DNA of 64,000 nt from the NCBI GenBank assembly GCA_003249255.1, contig QKJP01000004.1, positions 1 to 64,000 on the forward strand, given 5' to 3'. How positions within the stretch are numbered: the stretch's first letter is position 1; each line of letters begins with the position of its first letter. Under the pieces are notes generated by a model. The model saw nothing but the letters and a program-made list of their open reading frames with translations. It was not told the origin of the DNA and made no database searches. A program made the translations under genes and the position numbers. Source of the stretch: Bacteroidales bacterium (GTDB lineage Bacteria; Bacteroidota; Bacteroidia; Bacteroidales; Marinilabiliaceae). Below, piece by piece: positions 25,098 through 34,009 of the stretch.

Positions 25098-26279
25098 ATG
25101 GCATTAATTATTGGCGGAAACAAGTTAGGAGATCAGGATAAAAGGACGAGTGCTACCTTACCCAATCAAATAACATCCGGACCCCGGAAAATATATATCG
25201 AACCTACCACCGATTGTAACCTAAGTTGTCGCACATGCATGCGCAATACCTGGGAAGAACCGGGTGGAACCATGACCATGGAAACTTTTTACAAAGTGCT
25301 GGATGGATTAAAGGCGTTTGATTCGATAGAAACAGTTGCGATTTGGGGGATAGGTGAGCCATTGACTCATCCTAATATAACTGAGATAATTGCTGCTGTT
25401 AAGGCACTTGGTTTAAAAACTGAGCTGATTACCAATGCCATGGTGATGAAGGAAGATCTGGCTCAAAAAATAATTGATGCAGGGCTAGATAAAATGATTG
25501 TGTCTGTTGATAGTGCTTCGCCAAACCAGTTATCTGAAATACGTAAAGGGGCTACACTCAAAGGAATTCTCAAAAATGTGAAAAAGCTTAATCAGCTAAA
25601 AGCCCTTCAGAAAAAGCATAATCCGGAACTGGGTATAGAGTTTACTGTGATGAAAAGTAATGTGGGAGAGTTGAAGAACCTTCGTCCATTGGCCTTAGCT
25701 ATGGAAGCCCATTACATTATTGTAACCAATGTATTGCCTTACGCCGAGGAGCATAAAGATGAAATCTTGTATTCGATGAGCGCGACCAATTTGCGCGGCC
25801 CTCGTTCAAAATACAATCCTGAAATTCTTTTACCAAAGATTGATTTGCATAAAGACATTATGTCCGATTTAGGAAAGATTAGTTTCGAAGCTCTGTCTTT
25901 AGGGCCTAATGCTGCTATTAATCCGAATTATAATGGCGTTTGTCCCTTTGTTGAGAGAGGTTCATTAGCCTTTGCCTGGAATGGCGATGTAAGTCCATGC
26001 GTGCCACTCATGCACACCTATTCCTGTTACATTCTTGGTCGTGAGAAAACCTTTAAGAAAAAATCATTCGGAAATATTCATCAGGAAACACCTAAAGAGA
26101 TTTGGGAAAAGGCTATTCATAAAAAGTTTAGGGAGAATGTGCTGGAAGAAGGATTTTCGCCTTGTATCGAATGTGGAGGTTGCGATATGACAGAGTCTAA
26201 TGAAGAAGATTGTTTTGGCAATGTACATCCTACCTGTGGTGATTGCTTATGGGCAAAAGGGGTAATACAGTGTCCTTGA
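25098..26279 (+). CDS. Radical SAM/SPASM protein resembling tungsten-cofactor oxidoreductase maturases
   Basis: 393 residues from ATG 25098 (MALIIGGNKLGDQDK); an in-frame ATG at 24990 adds 36 residues with no family character and lies upstream of the promoter. The SAM-binding [4Fe-4S] motif is CNLSCRTC, preceded by IYIEPTTD; WGIGEPLTHP is the GGEP-like motif. The C-terminal SPASM-type region is rich in cysteine (CPF, SPCVPL, CIECGGCDMTE, CFGN, CGDCLWAKG, CP). The combination resembles the maturase encoded beside tungsten-containing aldehyde ferredoxin oxidoreductases. No such oxidoreductase is in the window, but molybdate/tungstate-type transport genes lie 5 kb downstream. The specific substrate assignment is moderate. 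Confidence 0.8.
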   Translation: MALIIGGNKLGDQDKRTSATLPNQITSGPRKIYIEPTTDCNLSCRTCMRNTWEEPGGTMTMETFYKVLDGLKAFDSIETVAIWGIGEPLTHPNITEIIAAVKALGLKTELITNAMVMKEDLAQKIIDAGLDKMIVSVDSASPNQLSEIRKGATLKGILKNVKKLNQLKALQKKHNPELGIEFTVMKSNVGELKNLRPLALAMEAHYIIVTNVLPYAEEHKDEILYSMSATNLRGPRSKYNPEILLPKIDLHKDIMSDLGKISFEALSLGPNAAINPNYNGVCPFVERGSLAFAWNGDVSPCVPLMHTYSCYILGREKTFKKKSFGNIHQETPKEIWEKAIHKKFRENVLEEGFSPCIECGGCDMTESNEEDCFGNVHPTCGDCLWAKGVIQCP

Positions 26280-26330
26280 TATAAAAGTAAAGACGCTGGT
26301 CATGATTTAAAAAGATATCAGTCTTACCGG

Positions 26331-26416
26331 TGATTAATCAACTTCCTAGAAGTTGCATTTTTGTTGTTGGTTTAATTGTTTCTCAAAGAACAAAACCTCA
26401 TAGAGGTTTCATAATT
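26331..26416 (-). repeat. Dispersed twin-palindrome intergenic element (minus copy)
   Basis: Contains palindromes AACCTCTATGAGGTT and CAACTTCTAGGAAGTTG (read on the minus strand) separated by about 45 bases. The same layout occurs on the plus strand at 34140-34226. Located between two convergent genes; the RNA could form paired hairpins. Confidence 0.8.
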
Positions 26417-26525
26417 GTGCAGCATTACGAATAATTCAAAAATTTTAGTCGTTCAGTAGAGATTGACAGGTAATGAATCGTTGTAAAGTTAATTTGCACA
26501 TTGTCACATCATCGCATTAAAAAAA

Positions 26526-27149
26526 CTATGGTGTATATTCTAACAAATAATCGGGTTTAACCATGTCAAACTCCTGTTCTTCATTAAATAAGTTGGCCAT
26601 TTCCAGAGCATTTCCTTTCGAATTCTTGTCGCAAGCTAATACAAACCAGAGCGGCATGTATTTATTGTTACCTAAAATCTTAATATTATTATCGACCGCA
26701 ATTTGCTTTAATTTATCGATGTCTTTTTCTGATTTTAGTTTGACGTAGAAAAGGTGAGAAACGCCAATTGTATCTCCATCATTTGTGCAGTAAAAGCTTG
26801 ATTCATAAAGAACTTCTTCGTTATCTTTTATGGGTTGGGCTTCTTTATCTTCGGTTTGAATGACAATCCATTCTTTTATTTTTTCTTTAGGCGGGACTAT
26901 TGTATTCAGGTTCAAATTTAAATAAATGGTGCCGTGGTCAATAAGTTTATCCGAGAAAAGGGCAATTGATTTTCCCGGATTATTGGTATCAATTTTCGAT
27001 TTTAATAAGATGTACTTTTTAGTGTCTACCTTATGTATTTCTTTTTTTTCACCTCTGTAATAAATAAAATCATTCGCAAATACTTTATAGTTATTTAAGA
27101 AATATAAAGTATACATAAACAATATAATATTTATGGCTTTGTTAGGCAT
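26526..27149 (-). CDS. Orphan S8 (subtilase) prodomain-like secreted protein
   Basis: 207 residues with an N-terminal hydrophobic signal segment (about 6-25, ending VFAND). The rest resembles the prodomain of Bacteroidota subtilisin-family proteases: FIYYRGEKKEI at the start, VLYESSFYCTNDGDTIGVSH, FYVKLKSEKDIDKLKQIAV, the KYMPLWFVLACDKNS block, KGNALEMANLF and a final KPDYLLEY. In full-length enzymes the Asp/His/Ser catalytic domain follows this point, but here a stop codon follows and 26280-26525 encodes no protease. Either a natural free prodomain that inhibits or chaperones another subtilase, or the remnant of a deleted protease. Family resemblance is from memory. Confidence 0.65.
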   Translation of the reverse strand: MPNKAINIILFMYTLYFLNNYKVFANDFIYYRGEKKEIHKVDTKKYILLKSKIDTNNPGKSIALFSDKLIDHGTIYLNLNLNTIVPPKEKIKEWIVIQTEDKEAQPIKDNEEVLYESSFYCTNDGDTIGVSHLFYVKLKSEKDIDKLKQIAVDNNIKILGNNKYMPLWFVLACDKNSKGNALEMANLFNEEQEFDMVKPDYLLEYTP

Positions 27150-27435
27150 GGGATGAGTCTAGTAAAGTTAAGGTGTTAGTTTATTGTGTTTTGGTGTATT
27201 GTTGTTTAATGTTGTGTCGTTTTTAGGTTAAGTAAAATTGGTTTATTTTGTTTGTTTACACGGAATTTCTTTTGTTAAATTTCTTTAAAAAATGTTGACG
27301 TGTGAAATTATTGAAGAAAAAACTTCCCAAATCCTTTGGAATAGCATGTTTTTTAGCTGGAAATAAAGATTGCGCCTGGGTTAAGTTTTTACTGTAAACA
27401 AAATGAGTACCTTTACATAATAAAAATATATCGCT

Positions 27436-29250
27436 ATGCAAAAGTACTTCATTTCGTTATTGATTTTAGTTTCATTGTTGTTTTCCTGTCAGCCAAAACA
27501 AACTCCAACAGCAGAAGAGATAGCTGAGGAGTCAGCCAAAGCCAATCGTATTTATCAAGCCTATTTTGATGAGATGCTCAGCATGTCACCAGAGTTTCAG
27601 ACCTGGTTAGGCATTAAAAGCGATTACGATAAGTGGGATGATTTATCTGATGAGCACAGTTTACAATATTATGCCATGCAAGAGAAGTATTGCCAAATGG
27701 TAAAAGATTCTTTGCGACCTGCTTATTTAAATGAATTTGCGAAACTGGCTTATGATAATTTTGCCATCATCGAAAAAGGTATCGAAGGAGATCGAAAATA
27801 CCGCTTATATAATTACCCGGTGAATCAGATGTTTGGCTTGCACACATCGGTTGTAAGTACCATGATGAGCCAGCATGTAATCGATTCCATTAGTGATGCA
27901 AAGGCATACATTAGCCGAATTGAAGCTTTAGATGCTTATTTTGATCAATTAATTGCCGGGTTAAAAATGCGTGAAGATAGTGGCATTGTACTACCAAAGC
28001 ATTTGTTTCCAAAGGTTATTGAAACTTCACAAAACTTGATTAGTAGCATTCAAGCAAATGATGCAAAAGAACACATTTTGTACAATGATTTCAAAACAAA
28101 ACTCGAAAAACTGGAACTTGGTGACGAAGAAAAAGAATCTTTGCTTGATTACTTACACACCGCGTTGTTAAAAAGCTTTTCTCCGGCCTATAACAAGTTG
28201 ATTACATTTTTAAAAGATCAGGAAACTAGAGCTAATTCTACCGAAGGAGTTTATAAATTTCCTGATGGCGAGGCTTATTACAACTATGCTCTTTGTTACA
28301 GAAATACCATGCCGATCACCCCCGATGAAATCTATGATTTAGGCGTAAAGGAGGTTGATCGCATTCAATCCGAAATGAAAGAAATCATGAGAAGGGTTGA
28401 ATTTGAAGGTGACTTTCAGCAGTTTTTAACTTTTATGCGTGAGGATAAACAGTTTTATCTGGAAACGACAGACGAAAACAAAGCTATGATATTAGATTCC
28501 ATCAACCTTATTGTTGATAATATGTGGGCTAAAATTGATGATTATTTTAACATAAAACCGAAAGCTTCCCTTGAAGTAAAAGCGGTAGAACCTTATCGGG
28601 AGAAAGCAGCCGGATTTGCCTTTTATGAGTCTCCGGCCGAAGATGGTAGCCGTCCGGGCTATTATTATATTAATTTGTACGATTTATCAGCTGTGGCTAC
28701 TTACGAGCTGGAAGCTTTAACTTATCACGAAGCTATTCCCGGTCATCATTTTAACATCACCATAGCGCAAGAGTTAGAAAACATTCCTCAGTTTATGAAG
28801 TATCAAACCAATACTGCCCATGTGGAAGGATGGGGCTTATACTGTGAGTATTTAGCAAAAGAAATGGGCGCATACTCTGATCCTTATTCCGATTTTGGTC
28901 GCTTAAATATGGAATTGTTTCGTGCAGTTCGTTTAGTGGTTGATGCAGGTATTCATTACAAAAAATGGGGAAGGCAAGAAGCTATCGATTATTACATGAA
29001 CAATACTTCATCAAGCCTTCGCAGATGCACCCAAATGGTAGATCGCCACATGGTGATGCCCGCTCAGGCAACAGCCTATAAAGTGGGAATGATTAAGTTG
29101 TTGGAATTTAGAGCAAAAGCCCAAAAAGCTTTGGGTGATAAATACAATATCAAAGACTTTCATGATGCGGTGCTAAAATATGGTTTATTGCCAATGGAAA
29201 TGGTTGAAGCTTTGGTGGATGAGTATATTTTACAGCAGAAAGACGTCTAG
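27436..29250 (+). CDS. DUF885 family lipoprotein (putative metallopeptidase)
   Basis: 604 residues, about the usual length. Lipoprotein signal with lipobox LLFSC (Cys at 18), so anchored in a membrane. The DUF885 signature LTYHEAIPGHHF has its HExxxGHH histidines and glutamate at residues 431-438; further conserved elements are HVEGWGLYCEYLAKEMG near 456 and QATAYKVG near 545. Family members are predicted zinc-dependent peptidases/hydrolases; experimental assignments are few. Single gene. A weak promoter-like TACCTTTA lies near 27410. Confidence 0.92.
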   Translation: MQKYFISLLILVSLLFSCQPKQTPTAEEIAEESAKANRIYQAYFDEMLSMSPEFQTWLGIKSDYDKWDDLSDEHSLQYYAMQEKYCQMVKDSLRPAYLNEFAKLAYDNFAIIEKGIEGDRKYRLYNYPVNQMFGLHTSVVSTMMSQHVIDSISDAKAYISRIEALDAYFDQLIAGLKMREDSGIVLPKHLFPKVIETSQNLISSIQANDAKEHILYNDFKTKLEKLELGDEEKESLLDYLHTALLKSFSPAYNKLITFLKDQETRANSTEGVYKFPDGEAYYNYALCYRNTMPITPDEIYDLGVKEVDRIQSEMKEIMRRVEFEGDFQQFLTFMREDKQFYLETTDENKAMILDSINLIVDNMWAKIDDYFNIKPKASLEVKAVEPYREKAAGFAFYESPAEDGSRPGYYYINLYDLSAVATYELEALTYHEAIPGHHFNITIAQELENIPQFMKYQTNTAHVEGWGLYCEYLAKEMGAYSDPYSDFGRLNMELFRAVRLVVDAGIHYKKWGRQEAIDYYMNNTSSSLRRCTQMVDRHMVMPAQATAYKVGMIKLLEFRAKAQKALGDKYNIKDFHDAVLKYGLLPMEMVEALVDEYILQQKDV

Positions 29251-29370
29251 AAATTATTAAATGTGTAAATGGTATAATCTGCAAATTATCAATGATATAA
29301 AATGGGCCATAAATAATACCAACTAAAGCATCTTTTTTAAGGCATCTTGTAGTCATAAAATTTAAAGATC

Positions 29371-29556
29371 ATGCGTACCAGTGATATATGGAAGGAAATA
29401 GAAAGACTTCCGATTTCAAAACGGATTTATGTTGTCGAAAAAACAATTCATTCAATTCGGGCTGAAGAAGAAGAAAATGAATTGATTAAAGCAGTAGAAG
29501 CCTTGTGTGGTGATTATAAGGTGGATGCTGAATTAACTGCTTTTATTAAGATATAA
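29371..29556 (+). CDS. Small antitoxin-like protein (orphan)
   Basis: 61 residues, helical, no signal. The N terminus (SDIWKEIERLPISKRIYVVEK) and the ADxL..DY..DKELTAF-like tail (CGDYKVDAELTAF) resemble short Bacteroidota type II antitoxins whose C terminus normally continues with a Phe/Asp-rich toxin-binding tail. Here the tail ends abruptly at IKI and no toxin gene follows; the next gene is an exported protein starting 8 bases downstream. Either a solitary antitoxin or a truncated one. Confidence 0.55.
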   Translation: MRTSDIWKEIERLPISKRIYVVEKTIHSIRAEEEENELIKAVEALCGDYKVDAELTAFIKI

Positions 29557-29563
29557 AGATAAG

Positions 29564-31012
29564 ATGAAGGAAATATGGGGAGGGCGTTCTGTTAGGTTGA
29601 TAAAAGGGATGCTTGTTATTGTACTGTTGGTTGGGGGACTTTCAGTATCTGCTCAGAAGGTGGATAGTATTTCAAAGGGGAAGTTGGTGTTTCAGTTGCC
29701 ATTGCTTGATGTACCCTACCACTTTGATGCCATGCGAACCGTTAATGATGGTCAGCTAAGCATGGGAAGCTTCTTTGGAGCTTATGTCAATCCAAGTATG
29801 AAACAGTCTTTAAATGTATCTGTCAATTTAGTTACAGGTTTACATTATGGTATCGATAAGCTGTTTCGAGTAAATGGGAGAAAAGATCAAAAAGAATTGA
29901 GCTCGTCCAAAAAATGGCTGTATATGAGTACTTTGGTTGTGTCTGATGTGGTAAGCGTCTATACTCCCGGTTTTTCCGGTTGGTTGCACGAGGAGTTTCA
30001 CCGGTCGCCAATGACTCGCTTTGGAGTAAACAGTTTCAATGATATGAATACATTTCCACTTGGAGCAAGTACGGTAAGTGTTAATACGATTAAAGATCGA
30101 GATCTCGAACGATTTAAAGCTGCAAGTTCATCTGATTTTATTCGAATGCACGTTGCAGGTATTGAAGGTGAGTATTTATTAGTTGATCATTTACAGCGTA
30201 ATAACTTCTTTTACGATCAGGAGTTATTTCATGAGTTTAGTAATGTATTGTCCGTTATGAACTCCATAGCTTATGTTCAAGCGTGTTCAAAATCGGAAGA
30301 AGTTGACAATGATACTGAAGAAATGAGTTTGCAAGAGCCACTCATGTCGCAACGTGATTTTACAGGTTTTGATTTCATTGCCTGGACTTATGATCTTTTT
30401 CGACCGGATGAGCCTTATGCAAGTAGAGGTACTCATCCTTTAGGAAATGGCATTGATCGATACCGTAAAACTACAGATTTGTTACCTCATGAATTGCAAT
30501 ACCTTAAAAGGCAAGGACAATTACAATGGCTTAATGTAATTTCGCCAATGATATTTGGTGTTCGCAAGATTTCATTGGGTACAAAAGGTTTGTATGGAAA
30601 CTTTGCTGTTCGGAATTATTTAACGTCGTTTGGTAATGATATTTCCCTTAATCTCTTGTTCAAAAAAGCTGATTGGAAGTTTCTAGTTGGGCTTCACAGT
30701 GCTCAAAACTACACCAATAGTTTTCCGGCCTTAGAGGTTTCCCTCATTGATTATGCACAAGCGATAGGAAATTATAAGCTATTGTTCACACCAAGAGTCT
30801 TAATGGGAACTCAACCTGAAAAGCAGCGTTTTAAAGGTAGTTCATCTGCATTTTTAGGTTTGCTGGAATGCAAAGTGGAATTGAATAATCAAAAATGGTA
30901 TCGACCCTATATTGAAGTTTCTACAAAGACTAAGGGGTGGGTTGCCGGAAATGATTACTTGGATGATAATTTTAGTTGTAGATTAGGAGTGGTAGCGAGG
31001 TTTAATAGGTAA
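29564..31012 (+). CDS. Exported protein with HExxH motif and beta-rich C terminus
   Basis: 482 residues. The N terminus (positively charged, then GMLVIVLLVGGLSVSA, cut near QKVDS) is a signal peptide. H142-E-E-F-H146 in WLHEEFHRSPM is a zinc-peptidase-like HExxH, followed by many Asp/His residues. The last 150 residues alternate polar and hydrophobic positions (LLFTPRVLMGTQPEK, ECKVELNNQKWYRPYIEVS) and end in VVARFNR, as in outer-membrane barrels. I do not recognise the family. Convergent with modC: the stop codons of both genes are adjacent. HExxH could be chance; a third zinc ligand is not evident. Confidence 0.65.
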   Translation: MKEIWGGRSVRLIKGMLVIVLLVGGLSVSAQKVDSISKGKLVFQLPLLDVPYHFDAMRTVNDGQLSMGSFFGAYVNPSMKQSLNVSVNLVTGLHYGIDKLFRVNGRKDQKELSSSKKWLYMSTLVVSDVVSVYTPGFSGWLHEEFHRSPMTRFGVNSFNDMNTFPLGASTVSVNTIKDRDLERFKAASSSDFIRMHVAGIEGEYLLVDHLQRNNFFYDQELFHEFSNVLSVMNSIAYVQACSKSEEVDNDTEEMSLQEPLMSQRDFTGFDFIAWTYDLFRPDEPYASRGTHPLGNGIDRYRKTTDLLPHELQYLKRQGQLQWLNVISPMIFGVRKISLGTKGLYGNFAVRNYLTSFGNDISLNLLFKKADWKFLVGLHSAQNYTNSFPALEVSLIDYAQAIGNYKLLFTPRVLMGTQPEKQRFKGSSSAFLGLLECKVELNNQKWYRPYIEVSTKTKGWVAGNDYLDDNFSCRLGVVARFNR

Positions 31013-32095
31013 TTACCCCGCCACATCAATTGACACCGATTTAAACATACACCAGATCTTACTACCTTGTCGAATCCCAAGTCTGTTTTGAGATTCAGAG
31101 GTTACTTCAACCACCAGTCTAAAACCGGCATCTACAATGCAAAGTAGGGTAGAGCCTCTTTTGATAATGTCGGTGATGGTTCCCTGTACTTGATTTTGAA
31201 TGGTGATGGTGCTTGATTTTTCAAGTGAGATGGCTATGTCGGCAGCATCCACAAAAATTTTAATTTCTTCGCCCGGTTTGTAGCCATTTCTGCTTTTTTC
31301 ACAAGAGATGATGACTTCCGGACTACTTTCTTTCCAGCCCAGTAAGGTTAAACCCGTTTCCGGATTAGTCTCCAGTACATTCATGGTAATGGAGTTCACC
31401 AAGGGGGCAGAACCAAATATTTCCAGTGCATTTTGATCTTTTAATAATTTATAATATTTGTCGTGTCCAACACATTGGCCGTTTTTAATCAGAAATAGTT
31501 TATTGGTGAGTTTAAGCAGATCTGTTAAATCATGGCTCACAACCATAATTGGAATTTTAACTTTTTCCTGAATGCGAAGAATAAATGGAATGATTTGATT
31601 TCTAATTTTGGCATCCAAAGCAGAAAAGGGTTCATCCAACAATAAGATGTCGGGCGATGATAGTAAAGTTCGGCCAAGCGCAGTACGTTGTCTTTCTCCA
31701 CCGGATATTTGAGATGGTTTGCTGTTGAGTAAATGCTTCAGGTTGAGCATCTCAACCACTTTCTCAAAACTTATTTTCTTAGAGCCAAAGCGTTTGTTAC
31801 CATAGAGTAGGTTTTTCTCCACGGTCATGTGAGGGAAGAGACGCCCTTCCTGAAAAACATAGCCAATATTTCGTTTTTCTACCGGAATGTTTACCCCTTC
31901 GTTTTTATCAAACAACACACGGCCGTTGATGCTTATTTTACCTTCTTTGGGCTTCTCCAATCCGGCAATGGTGTGAAGCAATGAAGTTTTACCGGAGCCA
32001 CTTGGGCCAAATATTCCAGTAATTCCTTTGCAGAAATGTTCTTTCACCTCTACGTTGAAATTTTTTCGTTTTAGTAGGAAATCAACCTCTGTCAT
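31013..32095 (-). CDS. modC: Molybdate ABC transporter ATP-binding protein ModC
   Basis: 360 residues, the ATPase of the molybdate (or tungstate) importer. Walker A GPSGSGKTSLL near 29-39, signature ISGGERQRTALGR near 127, Walker B ILLLDEPFSALD near 149, switch His in VVSHD near 182. A C-terminal Mop/TOBE oxyanion-binding domain occupies about 225-358 (SITMNVLETN..., and VQGTITDIIKRGSTLL), as in E. coli ModC. Overlaps modB by 14 bases, so translationally coupled. Specificity between Mo and W cannot be read from the ATPase. Confidence 0.95.
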   Translation of the reverse strand: MTEVDFLLKRKNFNVEVKEHFCKGITGIFGPSGSGKTSLLHTIAGLEKPKEGKISINGRVLFDKNEGVNIPVEKRNIGYVFQEGRLFPHMTVEKNLLYGNKRFGSKKISFEKVVEMLNLKHLLNSKPSQISGGERQRTALGRTLLSSPDILLLDEPFSALDAKIRNQIIPFILRIQEKVKIPIMVVSHDLTDLLKLTNKLFLIKNGQCVGHDKYYKLLKDQNALEIFGSAPLVNSITMNVLETNPETGLTLLGWKESSPEVIISCEKSRNGYKPGEEIKIFVDAADIAISLEKSSTITIQNQVQGTITDIIKRGSTLLCIVDAGFRLVVEVTSESQNRLGIRQGSKIWCMFKSVSIDVAG

Positions 32096-32777
32096 GCTTA
32101 ATTTTTTTAATAAACCATTCGGATAAAGTCATGGCAATAAATGAAATAACAATGGAAACAATCACCAGCCTCAATGTGGCATTTTCTTGACCGGGTATTT
32201 GCATTTTGGCATAAATGGCCAAAGGTAAGGTTTGCGTTTCGCCTTCGATGTTTCCGGCAAAAGTGATGGTAGCACCAAACTCCCCTAAAGATCTGGCAAA
32301 GGCTAAAATGGTACCTGAGATGATGCCCGGTAATGCTAATGGAACCGTCACCCTTAAAAAGGTTTTAATTTTTCCAACGCCTAAAATACGTGAAGCTTCT
32401 TCAAGACCGGTATCGACCATTTCCATGGCTGTTCTGATTGAGCGTACAATTAGCGGAAAAGAAACGAATACCGATGCCACCACCGCAGCATGAAAGCTAA
32501 AGGCCAATTTAATTCCAAAAGTATCAAATAACCATTGCCCAACCAGACTTTTAGAACCTAATAGAAGCAATAATAAATAACCTGTCGTTACCGGTGGCAT
32601 GACGAGAGGTAAGTGTATCAGACTTTCGATAATTGATTTACCCCAAAAGTCATGGCGCGCCATTTTATATCCTACCCAAAGTGCGATTGGGAGAGATATC
32701 AATGAGCAATACACGGCCACTTTTATAGAGAGCAATATTGCCTGAGTTTCAGCTTCGTTAAATCCTAAAAATTCCAT
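32082..32777 (-). CDS. modB: Molybdate ABC transporter permease ModB
   Basis: 231 residues with five or six membrane helices. The EAA cytoplasmic loop reads EEASRILGVGKIKTFLRVTVPLALPG near residues 130-155, the docking site for ModC. Length and gene order match ModB. Five bases from modA, 14-base overlap with modC. Confidence 0.95.
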   Translation of the reverse strand: MEFLGFNEAETQAILLSIKVAVYCSLISLPIALWVGYKMARHDFWGKSIIESLIHLPLVMPPVTTGYLLLLLLGSKSLVGQWLFDTFGIKLAFSFHAAVVASVFVSFPLIVRSIRTAMEMVDTGLEEASRILGVGKIKTFLRVTVPLALPGIISGTILAFARSLGEFGATITFAGNIEGETQTLPLAIYAKMQIPGQENATLRLVIVSIVISFIAMTLSEWFIKKIKHDRG

Positions 32778-32782
32778 TTTAC

Positions 32783-33565
32783 TTATTTTTTAAAGCCGTA
32801 TTTGTGCCATATTACTTTCATTTCATTAGAGTTTAGGAAGGTGTAAAATTCTTTGGCAGCTTGCTTTTCGCTACAAACTCCACCGGCATAAATCACAGGT
32901 TGATGCGATTGTTCCGGAAAGGTTCCAATGATTTTTACTTTTTTTGATTTTTGAGCATCTGTAGCATACACAATTCCTAAAGGAGCTTCACTCATTTCTA
33001 CCACCATTAAGGCTGATCTTACATCTTTAGCGGGTAAGAGTTGAGGTTGAAGTTGCTCGTATTGACCTAGGTAGGTGATTGCCTGTTTGGCATAACGGCC
33101 TGCAGGAACATGTTTAGGATCGCCAATGGATAAGCGTTCGTTCTGTAATAACGCGCTCAAATTAAGAGTGCTATCGATGCTTACAGGATTTAAGTCAGAA
33201 TCAATGGACGCGATTAACACTAAAGTGTTTTCTGCAATGTTTGATTTGTAATCCTTTATAAAATATCCTAGGCTATCAATGTAATTTGACCATTTAGTGT
33301 TGGCAGAAAGGTAAATGTCTGCACTTCCTCCTTGCTCTATTTGGCGGGCTAATGTGCCACTTGAAGTAAAATTGGTTTTGACTTTAATGGCGTGAGTGAT
33401 ATTAAATGAATCAATCATTTCTGCCATCACATTGGTTAAGCTGGCAGCCGCAAAAACCATGATTGAATCCTTCGCGTTATCTTTTGGAGCAGGTTGGCAA
33501 CTCATTAACCAAAATCCTAATAAAATCGGAAAGTATTTGATGATTGATTTGTAACGTAATGTCAT
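32783..33565 (-). CDS. modA: Molybdate-binding lipoprotein ModA
   Basis: 260 residues. Lipobox LMSC (Cys at about 23) anchors it in the membrane, unlike the soluble ModA of Enterobacteria. The type 2 binding fold shows VFAAASLTNVMAEM near 37-50 and FTSSGTLARQIEQGGSADIY near 66-85, the Ser residues that hydrogen-bond the oxyanion. First gene of modABC, downstream of a ModE-like operator and regulator gene. Confidence 0.95.
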   Translation of the reverse strand: MTLRYKSIIKYFPILLGFWLMSCQPAPKDNAKDSIMVFAAASLTNVMAEMIDSFNITHAIKVKTNFTSSGTLARQIEQGGSADIYLSANTKWSNYIDSLGYFIKDYKSNIAENTLVLIASIDSDLNPVSIDSTLNLSALLQNERLSIGDPKHVPAGRYAKQAITYLGQYEQLQPQLLPAKDVRSALMVVEMSEAPLGIVYATDAQKSKKVKIIGTFPEQSHQPVIYAGGVCSEKQAAKEFYTFLNSNEMKVIWHKYGFKK

Positions 33566-33606
33566 AATTTTAAAGTTTAATATTCAAGTATTGTCCCGGA
33601 TTTATC

Positions 33607-33630
33607 CATTATTCATTTTTCTGAATAACG
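33607..33630. promoter_or_regulatory. Candidate ModE operator upstream of modA
   Basis: CGTTATTCA / TGAATAATG (minus strand) form a near-perfect 9-bp inverted repeat (8 of 9 positions) around a 6-base spacer, 41 bases before the modA start. The CGTTAT half-site resembles the CGTTATAT half-site of E. coli ModE operators, and the next gene upstream encodes a ModE-like protein. Confidence 0.65.
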
Positions 33631-33634
33631 CTTT

Positions 33635-34009
33635 TCAAAAAAAACACAGTCCAAGTTTATTTGTTTCTTCATTTTGAAATTCCATAAATGCTGCCAATAA
33701 GCGGTTGTACTCTTCTATCATTTTTTGTCCAAAAGAAGTAAGTTCAGCACCACCTCCATTGGATCCACCTCTTTGTCTTTTTACCAAAGGGATTGGCGCA
33801 AGCTCATTCATCTCTTTGATGAAATGCCAAGCTTGCTGGTACGACATTTTTAACGCTTTAGAAGCTGCACTAATCGATCCCGTTTGTTCGACCAATTGAA
33901 GCAAAAGTATCCGTTTTTCGGTTAAAAATACCTCACCGTGCTTGTGTACTTCCAGACTTCCATTTATGTGAAAAGCATGATTCATATGAAAAGCACATGT
34001 TAAAAACAT
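33635..34009 (-). CDS. ModE-like winged-helix regulator without molybdate-binding domain
   Basis: 124 residues covering only the LysR-type N-terminal HTH of ModE: HGEVFLTEKRILLLQLVEQTG, then SISAASKALKMSYQQAW (recognition helices) and RGGSNGGGAELTSFG, the wing. The C-terminal Mop domains of E. coli ModE are absent, so sensing may be done elsewhere (for example by the Mop domain of ModC) or by another ligand. Same strand as modABC, 69 bases upstream, so it may be the first gene of the operon. A start at 33988 (MNHAFHINGSL) is an equally good alternative. Confidence 0.85.
   Translation of the reverse strand: MFLTCAFHMNHAFHINGSLEVHKHGEVFLTEKRILLLQLVEQTGSISAASKALKMSYQQAWHFIKEMNELAPIPLVKRQRGGSNGGGAELTSFGQKMIEEYNRLLAAFMEFQNEETNKLGLCFF

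Noticed and set aside
29986-30012. Assignment of the 29564 gene as a zinc metallopeptidase
   Set aside because: Only the five-residue HExxH is visible; a third ligand or conserved surrounding motif could not be identified.
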